A DNA stretch of 64,000 bases from Ailanthus altissimus (GCA_946807835.1 OX327693.1:8697501-8761500); one strand, 5' to 3'. Counted from the stretch's first letter, positions 34,203 to 46,870 are shown. The notes: generated by a model not told the origin, from the letters alone. Numbers and translations: made by a program.

Positions 34203-35395
34203 CCACCTATACCTTTACCTCAGAGGCTACAGAGGTATATACTTAATGCAGAAACAAAAAATCAGTAGTATACCAATCTAGAAAAAGTACAAAAATGTAG
34301 AAAAGTGAAAAAACTTCAACAACGAAAAGTGCAAAAACTAGTATTGAAGTGCAAAAAAATTCAAACACAACAAAATCCACAATTCCCTCAGAGGATGCAA
34401 AAGAAGAAATTAGGTAAGTAGTTTTCTAAGTTTCTTAAAAAATTTAAGAAATTACAGATTAATCTTCTTTTTACAGATACGCTTATATAGATGTTTAGTT
34501 ACATCAAGTTCATGACAGTATTCTTTTGAAGAAGATGAGATTAGAGGATTATGCTATTATAATGTTAACAAAGGAATGTAGCGCCATTTTTCAGAGGAAG
34601 CTACCACCTAAGCTCAAAGATCTTGGGAGATTTACCATCCCATGCTCCATTAGCAACTATGATCTTGGTAAAGCGTTATGTGATCTAGTAGTGAGTATTA
34701 ATCTCATGCCTTTTTCCATCTACAACAAGTTAAGATTTACAGAAGCAAAGTTATCATCGTCACACTCATGCTTACTGACTAATCTCTAACTTATCTGAAG
34801 GGAATTATAGGGGACATACTAGTAATTATGGATAAGTTCATCTTCCTTTTAGATTTCATTAGTTTAGATATGGAAGAAGATAAAAAGATTGAAAGCATTC
34901 TTAGAAGACCCTTCCTAGCCACAGTATGAACAATCATGGATGTATAATGTGGGGAGTTAACCATGAGAGTGCAAGTAGACACTATCACATTCAAAGTCTT
35001 TAAAGAAATCAAGTTGCCAAATGAGAATGAAGGCTGTTACAGCAAAAATATGGTACACCTAGACGCCAAGCAGCTTAAAGATATAAATCCCATAAATTCT
35101 CACATTTAAAAGGAGGTGTTGAGGTATAGAAAGAAAAGAAAGAAGAAGAAAGAGTAGCATAGAGAAGAAAGGATCAAAGAGAATGGCATAAGAAAATTAC
35201 TTCCCTAGTTCAAGATTAAAGTCTTTTCGGAGAAGTGCGAAGAGAGCGAGGAAAAAGTTGCTGCCCAAGGGTTAATTACAAAGATGTAGAAACCAAAAGA
35301 GAGGAAAGCTAGCAAGCTCACATACAAGAATGCTTCTACTATAACCTTTGATCCACCATAAGAGTAGAAAGAGCCTCGTCAAGCTGACGATGTTA
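34203..35395 (+). pseudogene. O2 protease and Lys/Glu-rich tail
   Basis: Athila-type polyprotein. A gag-protease linker is followed by ECSAIFQRKLPPKLKDLGRF, TIPCSISNYDLGKALCDL and NLMPFSIYNKL, the retropepsin region. Where the active site should read D-L-G-A-S, this copy has D-L-V-V-S (34682-34696), so it is catalytically dead. Then LDMEEDKK, RRPFLA, a stop, LTMRVQ and TFKVFKEIKLP. Unlike autonomous Athila elements, reverse transcriptase does not follow. Instead there is a Lys/Arg/Glu-rich stretch (about 35100-35200), then FKIKVFSEKCEESEEKV and KPKERKASKLTYKNASTITF, ending near GTGCTTCTTGAGAG (35400). Confidence 0.82.
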
Positions 35396-36972
35396 AATTA
35401 AGTGCTTCTTGAGAGTTAACCCAAGTAATTTTATTTTAGATTTACTTCAGTATTAGTTATAGTTATATTAGTTTCTTTTCTGTTTAGAAATAAAATCAAC
35501 AAGTCAAGCATTCAAGGAATGAGCATGAGTAATTATAAGCATTGAGAGCAAAGGAAGCCGTAGTTACATTCATCATAACACAATGCTGAAATGCTTCAAC
35601 TCACTTACTAGGGAAGTATATTACTCTCATTTTATTTAAAAAATATTGAGAACAATGTTTAATTTAAGTTTGAAGGTGGGAAATACTTTCTTGTGTTTAT
35701 TTTGCTGCATGATTTGAATGATTGCCTTATGTGTTTTTTTTTTAATTGCTAGTTTTGCTTGAGAAGATGATCATTAGTCCATGATAAGAATTAGAATATT
35801 TGCTGAAATTATTTTTACAAGTTTCTAAAAAATGATAGACGCTTGAGATAATTCTTATATTATGAATCTTGGACTGATTTAAACTTTATTTTTGATCACG
35901 TATTCTTGAGCACATTGGGATAAACATGTACTAGTTGAATTTTTTTGGCTTAGAGATACTTATACTTAAGTAGTTCACCACAGTCTCAAAGACCAATACT
36001 CTAGAACTTATTTGATTACTACTTGAGGCGAAATTCTAGGAAACACATGAATAAAAAAATGACATTAGGCTATGTTTGGATTGATTGGCCTTTTTTTAGC
36101 CTCCCTTAGATGTATATTTATCCCTAATTACCTTTTTAAAGCCTAAATATCCCTTTTTTCTATTTAACTACATTACAAGCCTTAAGATTTTAAGCTTATT
36201 CATCCTAAAATTACTCGGAGCACTATAAACCTTAAGTTTACTTTGAAATATTCTCAAAAGGAAAGAGCTTATGGATGTATGAGAAAATGGTACTAAAATG
36301 GAAAGTAATAAGTCTTGAAGGTACTTATCAATCTAAGTTTGGGGATATCCATTCCAAAAAAAAAAAAATCTTTAAAAAGCACAATACCCTCAACTTAAGA
36401 AAAGAAGAAATTCTTTGCAAGAGTGATTAAAAGAAAGATAAAAATACAATAACTTTGGAGGAGGAGATAAATTAATGAGAAAAGAATTAAGAGATTTTTA
36501 GATAAAGTTTAAGTATTCATATTATAATTTACGCTTCACATATATTCTTTATATCCCACTTTGACCTTAGCCTTATGTTACAAGCTAATTAAAGTACTAA
36601 ATAGATCCCTAGACATGTATTTCTACATAGTGAAGAGTAGTATGAAAAGCAAGTTTATAGTAGTGTTATCATAATTGAAATATGCCGAGACGTCATCTTT
36701 TTGTATTAGCTTGAGTTATTGAGCATATATAAGTTTTATTCGACTATTTACTTACTTATTACACATACAACAAGTGTTCAATTATAGGGGATAATGAAGG
36801 ACTTGAATAATGGTATGATGATTTGTTAAAAGTTATTTATTGATTTCTAAAAGACTTGTGTCATTTCCATAGCCTTTGAGACAATGATTATGATCATCTA
36901 ATCAACCGGAGCTTGCTTTTAGTTTTTATTTTTAAGTCAAGAATAAATTGTGATTGTATATTTAGGAGTATT
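35396..36972 (+). other. O2 3' non-coding region
   Basis: No reading frame. Collinear with 39891-40623 plus 52937-53816 of O1 and, reversed, with 56594-57240: GAAGATGATCATTAGTCCATG, CTTGGACTGATTT, CACATTGGGATAA, GTGTCATTTCCATAGCCTTTGAGACAA. Because O1 was interrupted here, this segment preserves the empty site of Tekay2 (CATTACAAGCCTTAAG at 36171-36186). Confidence 0.75.
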
Positions 36973-38378
36973 TGATAAAGGTGTAAATGTACTATTATAT
37001 TTATCTCTTCAGACTTAGGTTTTGCTCTAAATTATGAATATATGGTTATTTAATTGTGTTTTTAATCATAAATAGGTGTACGAGACAAAATATGAAGATT
37101 TGGGACAAATTGGAGGCAAATTGGATGAGAAACGGCAAAGATACAAGGAAAAGACGAAGGCCCCCATGTATAGGCTTGGATGCCACATCTTTCTAAGCCA
37201 AAAAGTGGGCGCTGCAGCACCAACCTCAACACTGTGGCACCCATGAAACTTCTACTACCTTATGTTTTTTCAAGTTTGAGCACTGTGGCGCTTAACCCCT
37301 ACACGACAACGCCTATGAAACAACTAAAACACTTTCTTAACTTTCATATTTTGACTTAGATTCAAAGGTTCTCGACCCTAGGGTTTTCAAGGCCTATAAA
37401 AGCACTATTTTCTTAGCCAAAACACAAACTTTATAGGAGGAATAACTTAAAAAATTAATTCACAACATAAACTAAGAGATTAAGGCCAAGAAATCAAGAT
37501 TGAAGATTAAGATTCAAGCTTCAAGTCAATATTAAGAGAGAAACAACCCAATGAGTTGCCTTGATTTGTTTTTCTTCTTTGTTCTTATCATTGTGTTCTT
37601 GATTATGATGTATTTGTTTTATTGCTTTGATATTCTTGGTTTCTAATGAGCTAAATGTTTTTGATCTAGGGTTAGACTCTTGAACTTAGTATGTAGTTGG
37701 ATTCTATTACTCTTAGTTTATGAACTTAATACATATAATTGATTCATTGTATCTTATATTTAATGCTTCATTATACTTGATCAATATGATGAATGATTGA
37801 GGAACCATGATGAACTTAACGGATGGATTCATGTGTTTAACTTAAGGTAGTTTGATACATGATTATAGGGTAACAACTATGAGTTCTATGTAGGATAGAC
37901 ATATACCTAGATGGCATGTATGATATGATTAAAACTTGTTCTTAAATGACTTACATTCTATTCTGGTTACCATAGACATATAGGTGATTGTTAGAATATG
38001 TAATATAGTCACTCGACCACCGACAGAGGCTTGTAATGATATTAGTGTCTAAGCCAACAATTGATATTAAGCGATTAACTAAGAGGTTAATAAATTCAAT
38101 AAAATATTAGGGATGAGTTGAATCTCTAGAATATTCTTAATTGTTGAATTTAAGCCATTACTTGTGTTTGATTAATTTATTTTTATATTGATAGATTAGG
38201 TTAATAAGATTAAATTCTTATTTTGATTTTTTTGGATAAAAGTTACGTAGAATAATTTTTATAATTTATTATAAGAGGTAGATTAATAGTCCCCATATAA
38301 ATGATAACTTCAAATTTAAATCCCATATTACTTGATACGATAACGTACATTTGCGCTTAGCTATTGTAGCACACATCA
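36973..38378 (+). repeat. 3' LTR of O2
   Basis: 1406 bp, TGATAAAGGTGTAAATG to TGTAGCACACATCA. Aligns with the 5' LTR (24498-27207) without the hAT element. Followed by ACGAC, the right target-duplication copy. Confidence 0.9.
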
Positions 38379-38383
38379 ACGAC

Positions 38384-39890
38384 ATAAAGCCAAATGGCAG
38401 AATCTGAAGGTTCAAATGGGATAACTTGCTGCAACAATCAATAAGCAACCTCAAAGAGCTCTATCAAGTGACCCGAAGTAAATTCAAGAAGAAATGTAGA
38501 GCAATACCAAGCCATCAACTTGAGAAGTGATTAGAGTTTACAATATAACACATCTCAACAACTACTTTCAAAGATTAAAAAAAAGGAAAATATGGTACAA
38601 TAAGATGAAGTGCAGCCTTATAAACCACCCATGCATTTTTTTCAAAAGTTACAGAGGTGTAAACCATGTGCAGAAGCATAAAATAGTGCAAAAGCACAAA
38701 AAGTGTAAAAAATTCAATAGATAAAATTGCAAAAACAGGTATTCAAATGCAAAAAAATTTTGTAGTGCAAAAAAGTAAAAACTTAGCAGAAAATACCAAT
38801 AGGAACATGCAAAATCAGCATTGCACTCCACCTACCATTCCCCCAAAGGCTGCAAAACAATAAACTAGATAAACATTTTTTAAATTTCTTGAAATCTTTA
38901 AGAAATTACATATTAATTTTTTTTTTACAAATACGCTTGAACAAATGCTAGCTACGTCGAGTTCATGAAGAACATCTTTTTGAAGAAGAAGAGACTAGCA
39001 GATTATTAGGCTGTAGCATTAATAGAGAAGTGTAGCTCCATCATTCAGAAGAAGCTACTCTCTATGTTCAATGATCCCGGTAGCTTTTTCATCCCGTACT
39101 TTATTAGCAATAGTGACCTTGAAAAAAATCTATGTGATTATGAGCAAGTATTAATCTTATGCCCCTCTTTATTTACAATAAGTTAGGTTTGAGAGAAGTA
39201 AGGCCTATCAACGTTACACTCTTATTTGTTGATCAATGTCTCATCTATCCAAAGGGATTTATAGAGGATGTGCTAGTAAAGGTAGACAAGTTCATATTTC
39301 CTATAAATTTCATTGTTCTAGACATGGAAGAAGACAAAGAGATTCCTATCATCCTTAGATGACCCTTTCTAGTCACAAGAAAAACAATTATAGATGTAAA
39401 AAAAATGAGAGTTGACTATGAGAGTTTAAGAGGACACTATTACTTTCAAAGTCTTCAAGGAAATCAAGTTACCATCTAATAGTGAAGATTGTTCTAGCAT
39501 TGATATAATGCATCTAAATGCATAGCAGCTCAAAGACATAAATATATTGGATCCTCACATCCGAAAGAAGGTGTTAAAGTATATAAGAAAAAGAAAGAAA
39601 TAAGAAGAAAGAGGAGCAACAGTGTGATAAAATAATCAAAGAGAAGTACAAGAGAGATTCACTTCCCCAGTTTAAGATTAAAGTCTTTCTAGAGAAGAGC
39701 AAGGAGAATGATGTGAAAGTTACAGCTCAAAATATAATTGCAAAGATATGGAAGTTGAAAGAGAGAAGAGCATATAAGATCAAATACAAGGATGCTTCCA
39801 CCATCACATTTGATTAACTAGAAGAGTAAAAAAAGCTATGTTAAGCCGACAACGTTAAATCAAGCACTTCTTGGGAGGCAACCTAAGTAA
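38384..39890 (+). pseudogene. O1 gag end, protease and Lys/Glu-rich tail
   Basis: Resumes O1 after the O2 insertion and matches O2 32580-35395 segment by segment. Protease-type sequence runs from about 39010. The active-site region (about 39130-39150) is frameshifted. 39159-39362 is open and reads LFIYNKLGLREVRPINVTLL, LIYPKGFIEDVLVKVDKF and FIVLDMEEDKEIPIIL. Then come the basic stretch (39580-39650), FKIKVFLEKSKENDVKV, KLKERRAYKIKYKDASTITF, and CACTTCTTGGGAGGCAACCTAAG (39868), the sequence that in Athila elements follows the end of pol. No RT or integrase between. Confidence 0.82.
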
Positions 39891-40623
39891 TTTTTATTTT
39901 AGATTTTCTTTAGTTTCAGTTTTATTTACATTAGTTTCTTTTCTTTTTAGGAATAAAACAACTAAATTAGTATTCAAGGAAGCAATATGAGCATTTACAA
40001 GCATACAATGAGAGACATAACGTTAAAATGCTTAAACTTCACATGTCAGAAAAGTATCATACACTTAATTCTTTATTTTTTGACATTAGAGATAATGTCT
40101 AATTTAAATTTAGGGGTAGGAAATGTATAACCTGTGTTTATTTTGCTACATGGTTTTATTGGTTATCTTGTGGATTAAATATTTTTTAGTTGATAGTTTT
40201 GGTTGAGAAGATGATCATTACTCCATGATAAGAAATATGATATTGGTTGAATTTTATTTTACAAGTCTCTAGGAAATAATAGACACTTGAGATAATTCTT
40301 ATATCATGAATCTTAGACTGACTTCAATATTTATTTTTGATAACTTCTTTTTGAACACATTGAGATAAGCTCGTATTAGTTGAATTCTTTACTTAGAGAT
40401 ACTTTTTTCTTAAGTAGTACACCACAATCACGAAGACCAATACTCTAAAACTTGCTTGATTACTACTTGAGCCAAAATCTTAAGAAACAAATGAATAAGA
40501 AAATGACATTAGACCATCTTTGAACCGATTGAGCCTTTTCAAACCTACGTTAAATGTATATTTATCCATAGTTATCCCTTTTAAGCCTAAATACCCATTT
40601 TTTCTATTTACTCACATTGCAAG
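39891..40623 (+). other. O1 3' non-coding region, first part
   Basis: Collinear with O2 35420-36183. It ends in CATTGCAAG, the left copy of the Tekay2 target duplication. No frame. Confidence 0.75.
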
Positions 40624-43429
40624 TGTAGTAACCACTTATTCAACACCGAAAAGAATAAATATTTATATATATACATATGTATAATATTTATATTTTATTT
40701 GTATGTGGATGATACTTAATTTATGAATTATTATTAGTATTGTTTGTATAGATGAAGGACATAGTATTAGTATTGTGTTTATTTGCAAGACTTTAGATTT
40801 ATTTTAGGGATCAAATTGTAATACTTTAAAAGTTTTGAGGGCAAATTTGTAAATATAAAAAATTAGCCTCTTAGTATAAAAATACACTTTTGAAATCCTA
40901 ATTCACTCATTTTGGTCGCGCTATCTCTTTTAGAGTGAGAAAAGAGAGAAAGAAAGGGGAGAGAAAGAGAAGAAGAAGAAGAAAAAGAAGAAGAAAGTTA
41001 AAATTTAAACTTTAAGAGGTATATTATAACCATTTCTTAGTTTCTTGGTGTTAAATTAGTTAATTCCTTTAAGTTTTGATTTTTGAAAATATGTACAATT
41101 GAGTATTTGATGTGTATTTCGTAAGATATTGTGAGAATTGATGATGATCTATGTAGATAGCTTGATAAATCATGATGAATTGCAGAATATTTACTTAATA
41201 GTCTTTTGATTCAGGAATTTTATAAATTGTTGTGCTTCAATTCTGATTTTAGCTTTTGAGTATATAAAATTAAACAAGTTTAGAATCATTTGAGACTTTG
41301 AATCGATTGAAAATTTCAGAAATTAACTTTGTAGTGAATTTACCAAAATGACCCTAAAATTCTAGAAATTTCCTGTGTTAACAGTATGATACAGTGACAA
41401 ACAATTTTTTGTCTGCTTAATGATCTTCAAAAATTACAAAATTATAAAATATGATAACTTTATATGTCTAATATGATATACTCTGAATTGAGAATTTAGA
41501 TCAATGTGGTTAAATTGTTATGATTTTCTAAAGAGTGTTAGCTCATTGCAGTATTTGATTAATATATTTTTTAAGCTATAGAATAAAATAGTTTTAAAAT
41601 ACTTTTGGCATTGATTTTAAAGTGAAATATTTGTCATGAATTGCGATATGTGTCAGGAGTAATTGTGTGGTAGTTTTTATAATTTTTAAGTTATTATATG
41701 ATTTTATAAAATTGAGAGATTTAATACTATTCCACAAATATCTTGATCTGTTAGGATAATAGTTTGGATTTGATGGTGTTTATGGAATGAATTGTGTAGG
41801 AATTATGATATAATATTTATATGAGTCAAGAATGATATATTTTGATTTTGGAGTAATTGGACATCATTTGATGTATAAATTTTTTTATTAAGTATAAGTG
41901 GTCAGAATGACAGGTTTTGAGAAACCAAGTAATTAGACCAATTTGATGTGATAAGTGCAATATGTGTAATTTTATAAGCTATTTAAAGTATTTTGTGTGA
42001 ATGTTGAGGCTCATGAAAGGATTAATCTCTATTGATAGGTTAAGGAGATTTAAGCCTTGTAGCTAAAAGTATTAAGAGGTAAGTATACTAGACTTTTACT
42101 GAAATCACAATAAGCATAGTAATTGTCTATGTATGATTTTGTAAATGTGCTTAGAAATATGTTTATGTTATGCCAAAGTATATTTGATATGAAATGTGAA
42201 AGACATATGTTTATGAATGTGAGCATTGACATTGAGTATAGACATACATGTGTTTTTGAAAGTAAGTTTTTAAAATGAAATGTGTTTAATAAAGAAAGCT
42301 TTTGAAGTGTAATATATCCATGAGAAACATTTTGTATTTTGAGGATGTTTGAACTCACTGTTGACTTAGTAGGTATTTTATGTGATTTGTGGAGCCTTTA
42401 TGTGTGGCATTTCCTTCGGGATTGGTATATGTTATGTGTTTCATATGTATGGAGGATCCTATTGGTACCTAAAGGAAGATTGAGTCATCACATTCATGTG
42501 GTGGCATATTAGTGCATGTGAGAGGACTCACCGATGATCAGGGTGAAATTTTGGCTCTTACCTTCGGGCTTGAGCATTATATATGTGTAATTTAAACCTC
42601 ACTTGTACTATTCTTCTCATATGGTATGTCACTTATAAGTGATATTTGGCTCATTATGTGATATTTGATATGAAAGTCCTACTAAGTAGTAGTTGAGTGA
42701 TGGTATTCCTATTATTTATTTTGAAAGAATGTGTAAGCGCTTACCTGACATGTGATTTGATAAGATTATGAATTTTAATTTATCACAACATATCATACAT
42801 ATGTATTGTGTACATATATGTATTTGTAATTTGATATATGAAAAATTAGTATGCTTACTGAGTTTTATACTCATTATAGTTTACGGTTATTTCAGGTAAA
42901 TAAGGTATATGTGTACTTAGCAGATTTGGCAAGACTTTTGCTGTCCCTTGGGTTCCCTAAGTTGCTAGGTTGCTAAGTGTTTCATCTGTAGACACATAGT
43001 TTAAAATATTTGATTTGTCCTTATTGAATAAATACTTATGTGTTATTTTATTAGGTGTGGTTGTATTTATGTTTCACCAAGTGTGGTTATGGGTTGATTT
43101 TAAGTATGAATTTGCAATGAATATATTCTGGGCTTTCAGTAATAAAGTTGCTACTGGTGACGTAGTAGAGTGTTAATCTTTGAGAAAACTCTGCGTATCT
43201 CTAGTTTGCTAATTGCCCCAGTCATAATTCAATTGTTATAATTCTGAAAAATTGAAATGAATATTTTAATATTGTTAATAAATGTTTATGTTTATATTTT
43301 TAAACATGAGACCAACCAGCAATCAAGAATTTAGGAATATACTAGAAACAATAAGATTGTATGTATGCTTATTATTGAATGAATGTAAGTTATGTCGTGT
43401 GTCAAATCTTTTGGGTCTGGGGCGTGATA
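40624..43429 (+). repeat. 5' LTR of Tekay2
   Basis: 2806 bp, TGTAGTAACCACTTATTC to GGGGCGTGATA. By eye, about 92% like the 3' LTR in its outer parts but about 99% between roughly 42000 and 42900. The minus-strand frame 42050-42358 lies in the conserved part (see findings). Confidence 0.92.
40875..40884 (+). promoter_or_regulatory. Candidate TATA box of the Tekay LTR promoter
   Basis: TATAAAAATA about 250 bp into the LTR. It occurs at the same place in all five copies (28745, 30542, 40875, 50127 on plus; 13296-13305 on minus) and is followed by a GA-rich leader 60-100 bp downstream. Position and conservation fit a U3 core promoter, which would leave a transcribed R-U5 of about 2.5 kb. Transcription start not established. 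Confidence 0.5.
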
Positions 43430-43437
43430 ACTTTTAG

Positions 43438-43449
43438 TGGTATCAGAGT
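43438..43449 (+). other. Primer-binding site of Tekay2 (initiator tRNA-Met type)
   Basis: TGGTATCAGAGT eight bases after the LTR end; canonical plant chromovirus site TGGTATCAGAGC, complementary to the 3' end of initiator tRNA-Met. Confidence 0.9.
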
Positions 43450-43860
43450 TAAGATATGATTATGTAAACTTATAGGTATCAAGTCAAGGGAACTGAGCAG
43501 ATGCCAAATCCTTAGGATTATATTTGTAACTTTGTTGTGTAAATGTTTGATATCTTACTTAAATTTTTGAATGATTTTGTGAAGATGACATATTATCCAA
43601 GAGCTACTAAGATTGTTGATATTGTAGATAATGGTACTTTTATGGATCTTAATGTTACCATCTATGATTTTTATTTTTAGTTGTGATTAATATGCTTAGC
43701 AAGAATGATGTTGAATATCTTATAATGATAATTTGTATGTCATAGAATAAATTGAGATAATTTTCTCAATGTCAAAATATAAAAAAGTAAAGTATCAAGG
43801 ACATCAATTGAAAAAAATTTTATTGAAAAGGAAAACAACAACAATAACAACAATAGCAGC
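43450..43860 (+). other. Tekay2 leader remnant
   Basis: Sequence between the primer site and the LOG copy; no coding similarity recognised. It ends in an (AAC)n-like stretch (43834-43868). Confidence 0.4.
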
Positions 43861-43879
43861 AACAAAAATACAGTAAAGG

Positions 43880-44534
43880 CTACGGAGTAAGATTTAAATC
43901 TATTTTGCGCTTTTTCTCACTGTTATGAGTAGACCAATCTAACTGATGCAATGTTGGATTAGATAGAAGAATAAAAGACTGCAATTGATCAATCAGTTGA
44001 TCAACAGTTGGAGCTGAAATAAGAATCCGTCGTGCTAGAAGTAGGATGAATTGTGTTCTCGTTGCATAGTCAAGAAAAGATAACAGCCCGTTATAAAAGC
44101 CATTAACATTTAACAAACCAATGGGTTTTTGGTGAATTTGTAATTGTGTCTATGAGGCAATTTGAAAAAAAATTCCTCCAAGGTCCCGAAACCTCCTGGT
44201 AGAGCTATAAAGGCATCTGCAGGCCTAAGCATTTGAGCCATTCGTTCGTGTATAGATGAGACTTGTAACTCATCCCCAAATATTTTTCCTATAATATTTT
44301 TAATAGCTAAAGGTTTTGGAATGATACTCAAAACTCGACTACCTTTATTGTGTGCAACTTTTACCACAGACCTTATTAACCCACGGTTACCTCCTCCATA
44401 TATTAAATGTATATTTCGCTTAGCTAATATCTTACCAAGATTTTCTGTAACTTTACAAACTCTTCAGTATTTTCAGGATTAGATCCATAAAAGACACAAA
44501 TTTTTGTGAATTGATGAGTTGAGGTTTTCTCCAT
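43880..44534 (-). pseudogene. LOG-like: LOG-type cytokinin-activating phosphoribohydrolase, intron-less broken copy
   Basis: Functional LOG enzymes release active cytokinin bases from nucleoside monophosphates in the cytosol or nucleus. Read from ATG 44534: an N-terminus with KICVFYGSNP, then HLIYGGGNRGL, KGSRVLSIIPKPL, SIHERMAQM and the nucleotide-binding signature ADAFIALPGGFGTLEE. After that come GLLNVNGFYNGLLSFLDYA, RRILISAPTVDQLIDQL and a basic tail to TGA at 43880. The whole family length (about 215 codons) is covered without introns, whereas characterised plant LOG genes have several. Lesions are a frameshift near 44455, one in the T-run near 44165, and an in-frame TAG at 44152-44150. 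An AATAAA on minus (43823-43818) could be the former polyadenylation signal. No poly(A) tail remains. It is either a retrocopy or a copy of an intron-less paralogue. Confidence 0.88.
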
Positions 44535-44619
44535 TATTATACTCACTCTAATCTTTGAATGTTTTCGAGTTTGTATAAGAATACAAAAATAATGTATTTA
44601 TAGAAAAAAAAATTGATAA

Positions 44620-46870
44620 CAGTTGTAAAGCATATGTGTAAGTATGTTCAAGTATATATTTGTTGTGTGATATGGTGTGTGATGTGTATAGATGTATATA
44701 ATTTCAAAAATTAAATACGCAACAGAAGTATTCATACATATTAAACAATATGTAACATATTCAAGCATGTATGATCATTCAAGTACAAATATATCTCATA
44801 TATATATTTCATGCATGATATAAAATGAATAACAAATAAATAACCTACTCGGATATGAAGGTAGCTTTACAATTCTTCAAGAACTCCAAGCTTCAATTTG
44901 TTGAGCTCACCTTGAAGTGTTCCCTTGCACAATTCTAGTTCACAACTAAATCCGGTGGGATTGTGAAGCTAGAATGGCAGCCTTGAATTTCCAGCAAATG
45001 ATTGTTTTAACACTTAAAACAATTTGTGTATATCAATGATTACTAGAGATGAGAAGAATTAAGAGATTTCTTTTGTTCTTTACAACTCTTTATGTTGAAC
45101 CTTGGTAAGCCTTTGTATTTTCCTCAACACTTTGAGAAAAACACTTAGGAAAAACTCTCAATTCTCTCTTCTTTCTCCTAGAACGAATTTCACTCTTTCT
45201 TGCACAAATTGAACTCTTTCAATTCTTTCTTAAGTGCAAAAAATGATTTCTCTTAGTGCTCCACCACCACTTAACCATGTTTGCCATTACAAACATTAAT
45301 CTATCATATTTTTCACTCACCAATTTGATTCAACCAATTGAATCAATTTCTAGAGAGTAAATGGTATTTAATCAATGTTAAATGGTTTTACCACTTCCTT
45401 AGTGCATCATTTAAGAATTACTAAGTGGTAAACTTTCCTTATTATTAATAACAAGTGCATTCTCCATTAGTAAATGGTGTTTGCCACTTATTCCAATTAA
45501 TAATAATAATTTGATTAATATATAAAATATTAATAATTCAAAACTATTTTGAATATTTACATTTACCATATATGTATTTACCAAGCAAGGTAAATAGGTA
45601 AATACATGGTAAATTATTTATGGAGCAAGATTATGTCACTTGTCAATTTTTTATTGGTTAACAACTCTTGTAAACCAATAATGTGTTTTACCTTCAATTA
45701 TTGACAAATGAATAATAAAAGGAACCTTGAAACATTTTTCATTTTGTTGGAAATTGTTGGATTAATTGTTCAATCCAATTCCCCGCCCCAGTGCACAATG
45801 AGTACACTTCATATTGTGAGACTCTCTAGGTCCATGCCCGATTTGTCATATGAAACTATTTCACACGTCCGTGAACAATGTCCCACACACATGTTACAGA
45901 TATTACAAAATGGCGCATTAGACCATACAAGTTGAGGTTATAACATATTCGTATAATCCTTCCATCATAAATATCTTAGAAGAGCGGAGATATAGATCAA
46001 CACCGTTAAGTCTCCATGTGCTCAACCATAAACTTATCTCTAGATTTGTATTTCAATAAATAATATCCGTAAACACTTTTACGATATTATTTTTCCGAGA
46101 ATAAAATTAATTCTTGGATATATCTGGTTATGGCTATAAGACTTTCTGAAATACAACCTTGGAGTTTCAAGATATTTTACTCACCCAATTGAGTTGATGG
46201 ATTCCATATCTGTACACACCGGACTTCATAAGCATCGGACCATACCCAGCGACACCCAGCGGTCAGACCATAAAAGGTATCTGACATGTGTGGAACCAAA
46301 GTATGATGGATCACTCACAAGTCGACCGTGGCACTCAGGTCTAAGGACCACGAATACTACTCAACTCGAAAGATCCTCAATTGACAGCTTTATGGGATGT
46401 CTATTGGAGATCTTTGTGAGTCTGTTCAATATTCAGTCCTTATTGAATACTTGTATCTCTATACGAGTTTCCACTAAACTCATGGTCTGCTAAGACTAAC
46501 CATCTGGACTATCCAGATATAGACATACACTGATCTATATTTATTAAGGTCTTCACTAACAGACCCGCATTAGTGAAGATAGATCAGGAACATTAAGTTT
46601 AAGAACATATTTGCATAACAACATTTCTTAGCATCATTTGCAACTGATTGCAACTACGTCATTACTAATATATTCTTAGGTCTTTGTCCCATTTCAGACA
46701 AGACTCTAACTCTTTAGATTTTGCTAACTCTTATAACCTGATAACTTTTATCAGTGCTATCTTTTAGCATTTATATATTTTAGCATTACTAACTCTTAGT
46801 TCTGATCTAAACTCCTTTAGATCAGATCTGAACTCTTTCAGATCATACAATGTCTAAAACGTTACAAGCA
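44620..46870 (-). repeat. Family-G repeat, minus copy inside Tekay2
   Basis: Reverse complement of the 7012-8999 repeat over nearly its whole length; shared words include GAACAGACTCAC, CCACACATGTCAGATACC and the AGTTGCAA pair near 46650. The two frames of up to 99 codons here (45708-45935, 46194-46493) have no counterpart in the other copy and are not genes. Confidence 0.65.

Larger units (their letters stand above)
24498..38378 (+). mobile_element. O2: Athila-like gag-protease element, complete ends
   Basis: Bounded by LTRs 24498-27207 (hAT inside) and 36973-38378, and by a 5-bp duplication ACTAC (24493-24497) / ACGAC (38379-38383) with one mismatch. Order: LTR, PBS 27214, gag, protease, Lys/Glu-rich tail, long 3' non-coding region, LTR. 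With Tekay1 and the solo LTR removed, the internal region is 4331 bp, close to O1's. No RT, RNase H or integrase. It sits in O1's gag at the codon series for EDMLMHY. Confidence 0.85.

Noticed and set aside
43880..44534. LOG as a working gene
   Set aside because: Two frameshifts and an in-frame stop separate the conserved motifs, and no open frame covers the fold.
45708..46493. Frames of 75 and 99 codons
   Set aside because: They lie in the family-G repeat and are not conserved in the copy at 7012-8999.
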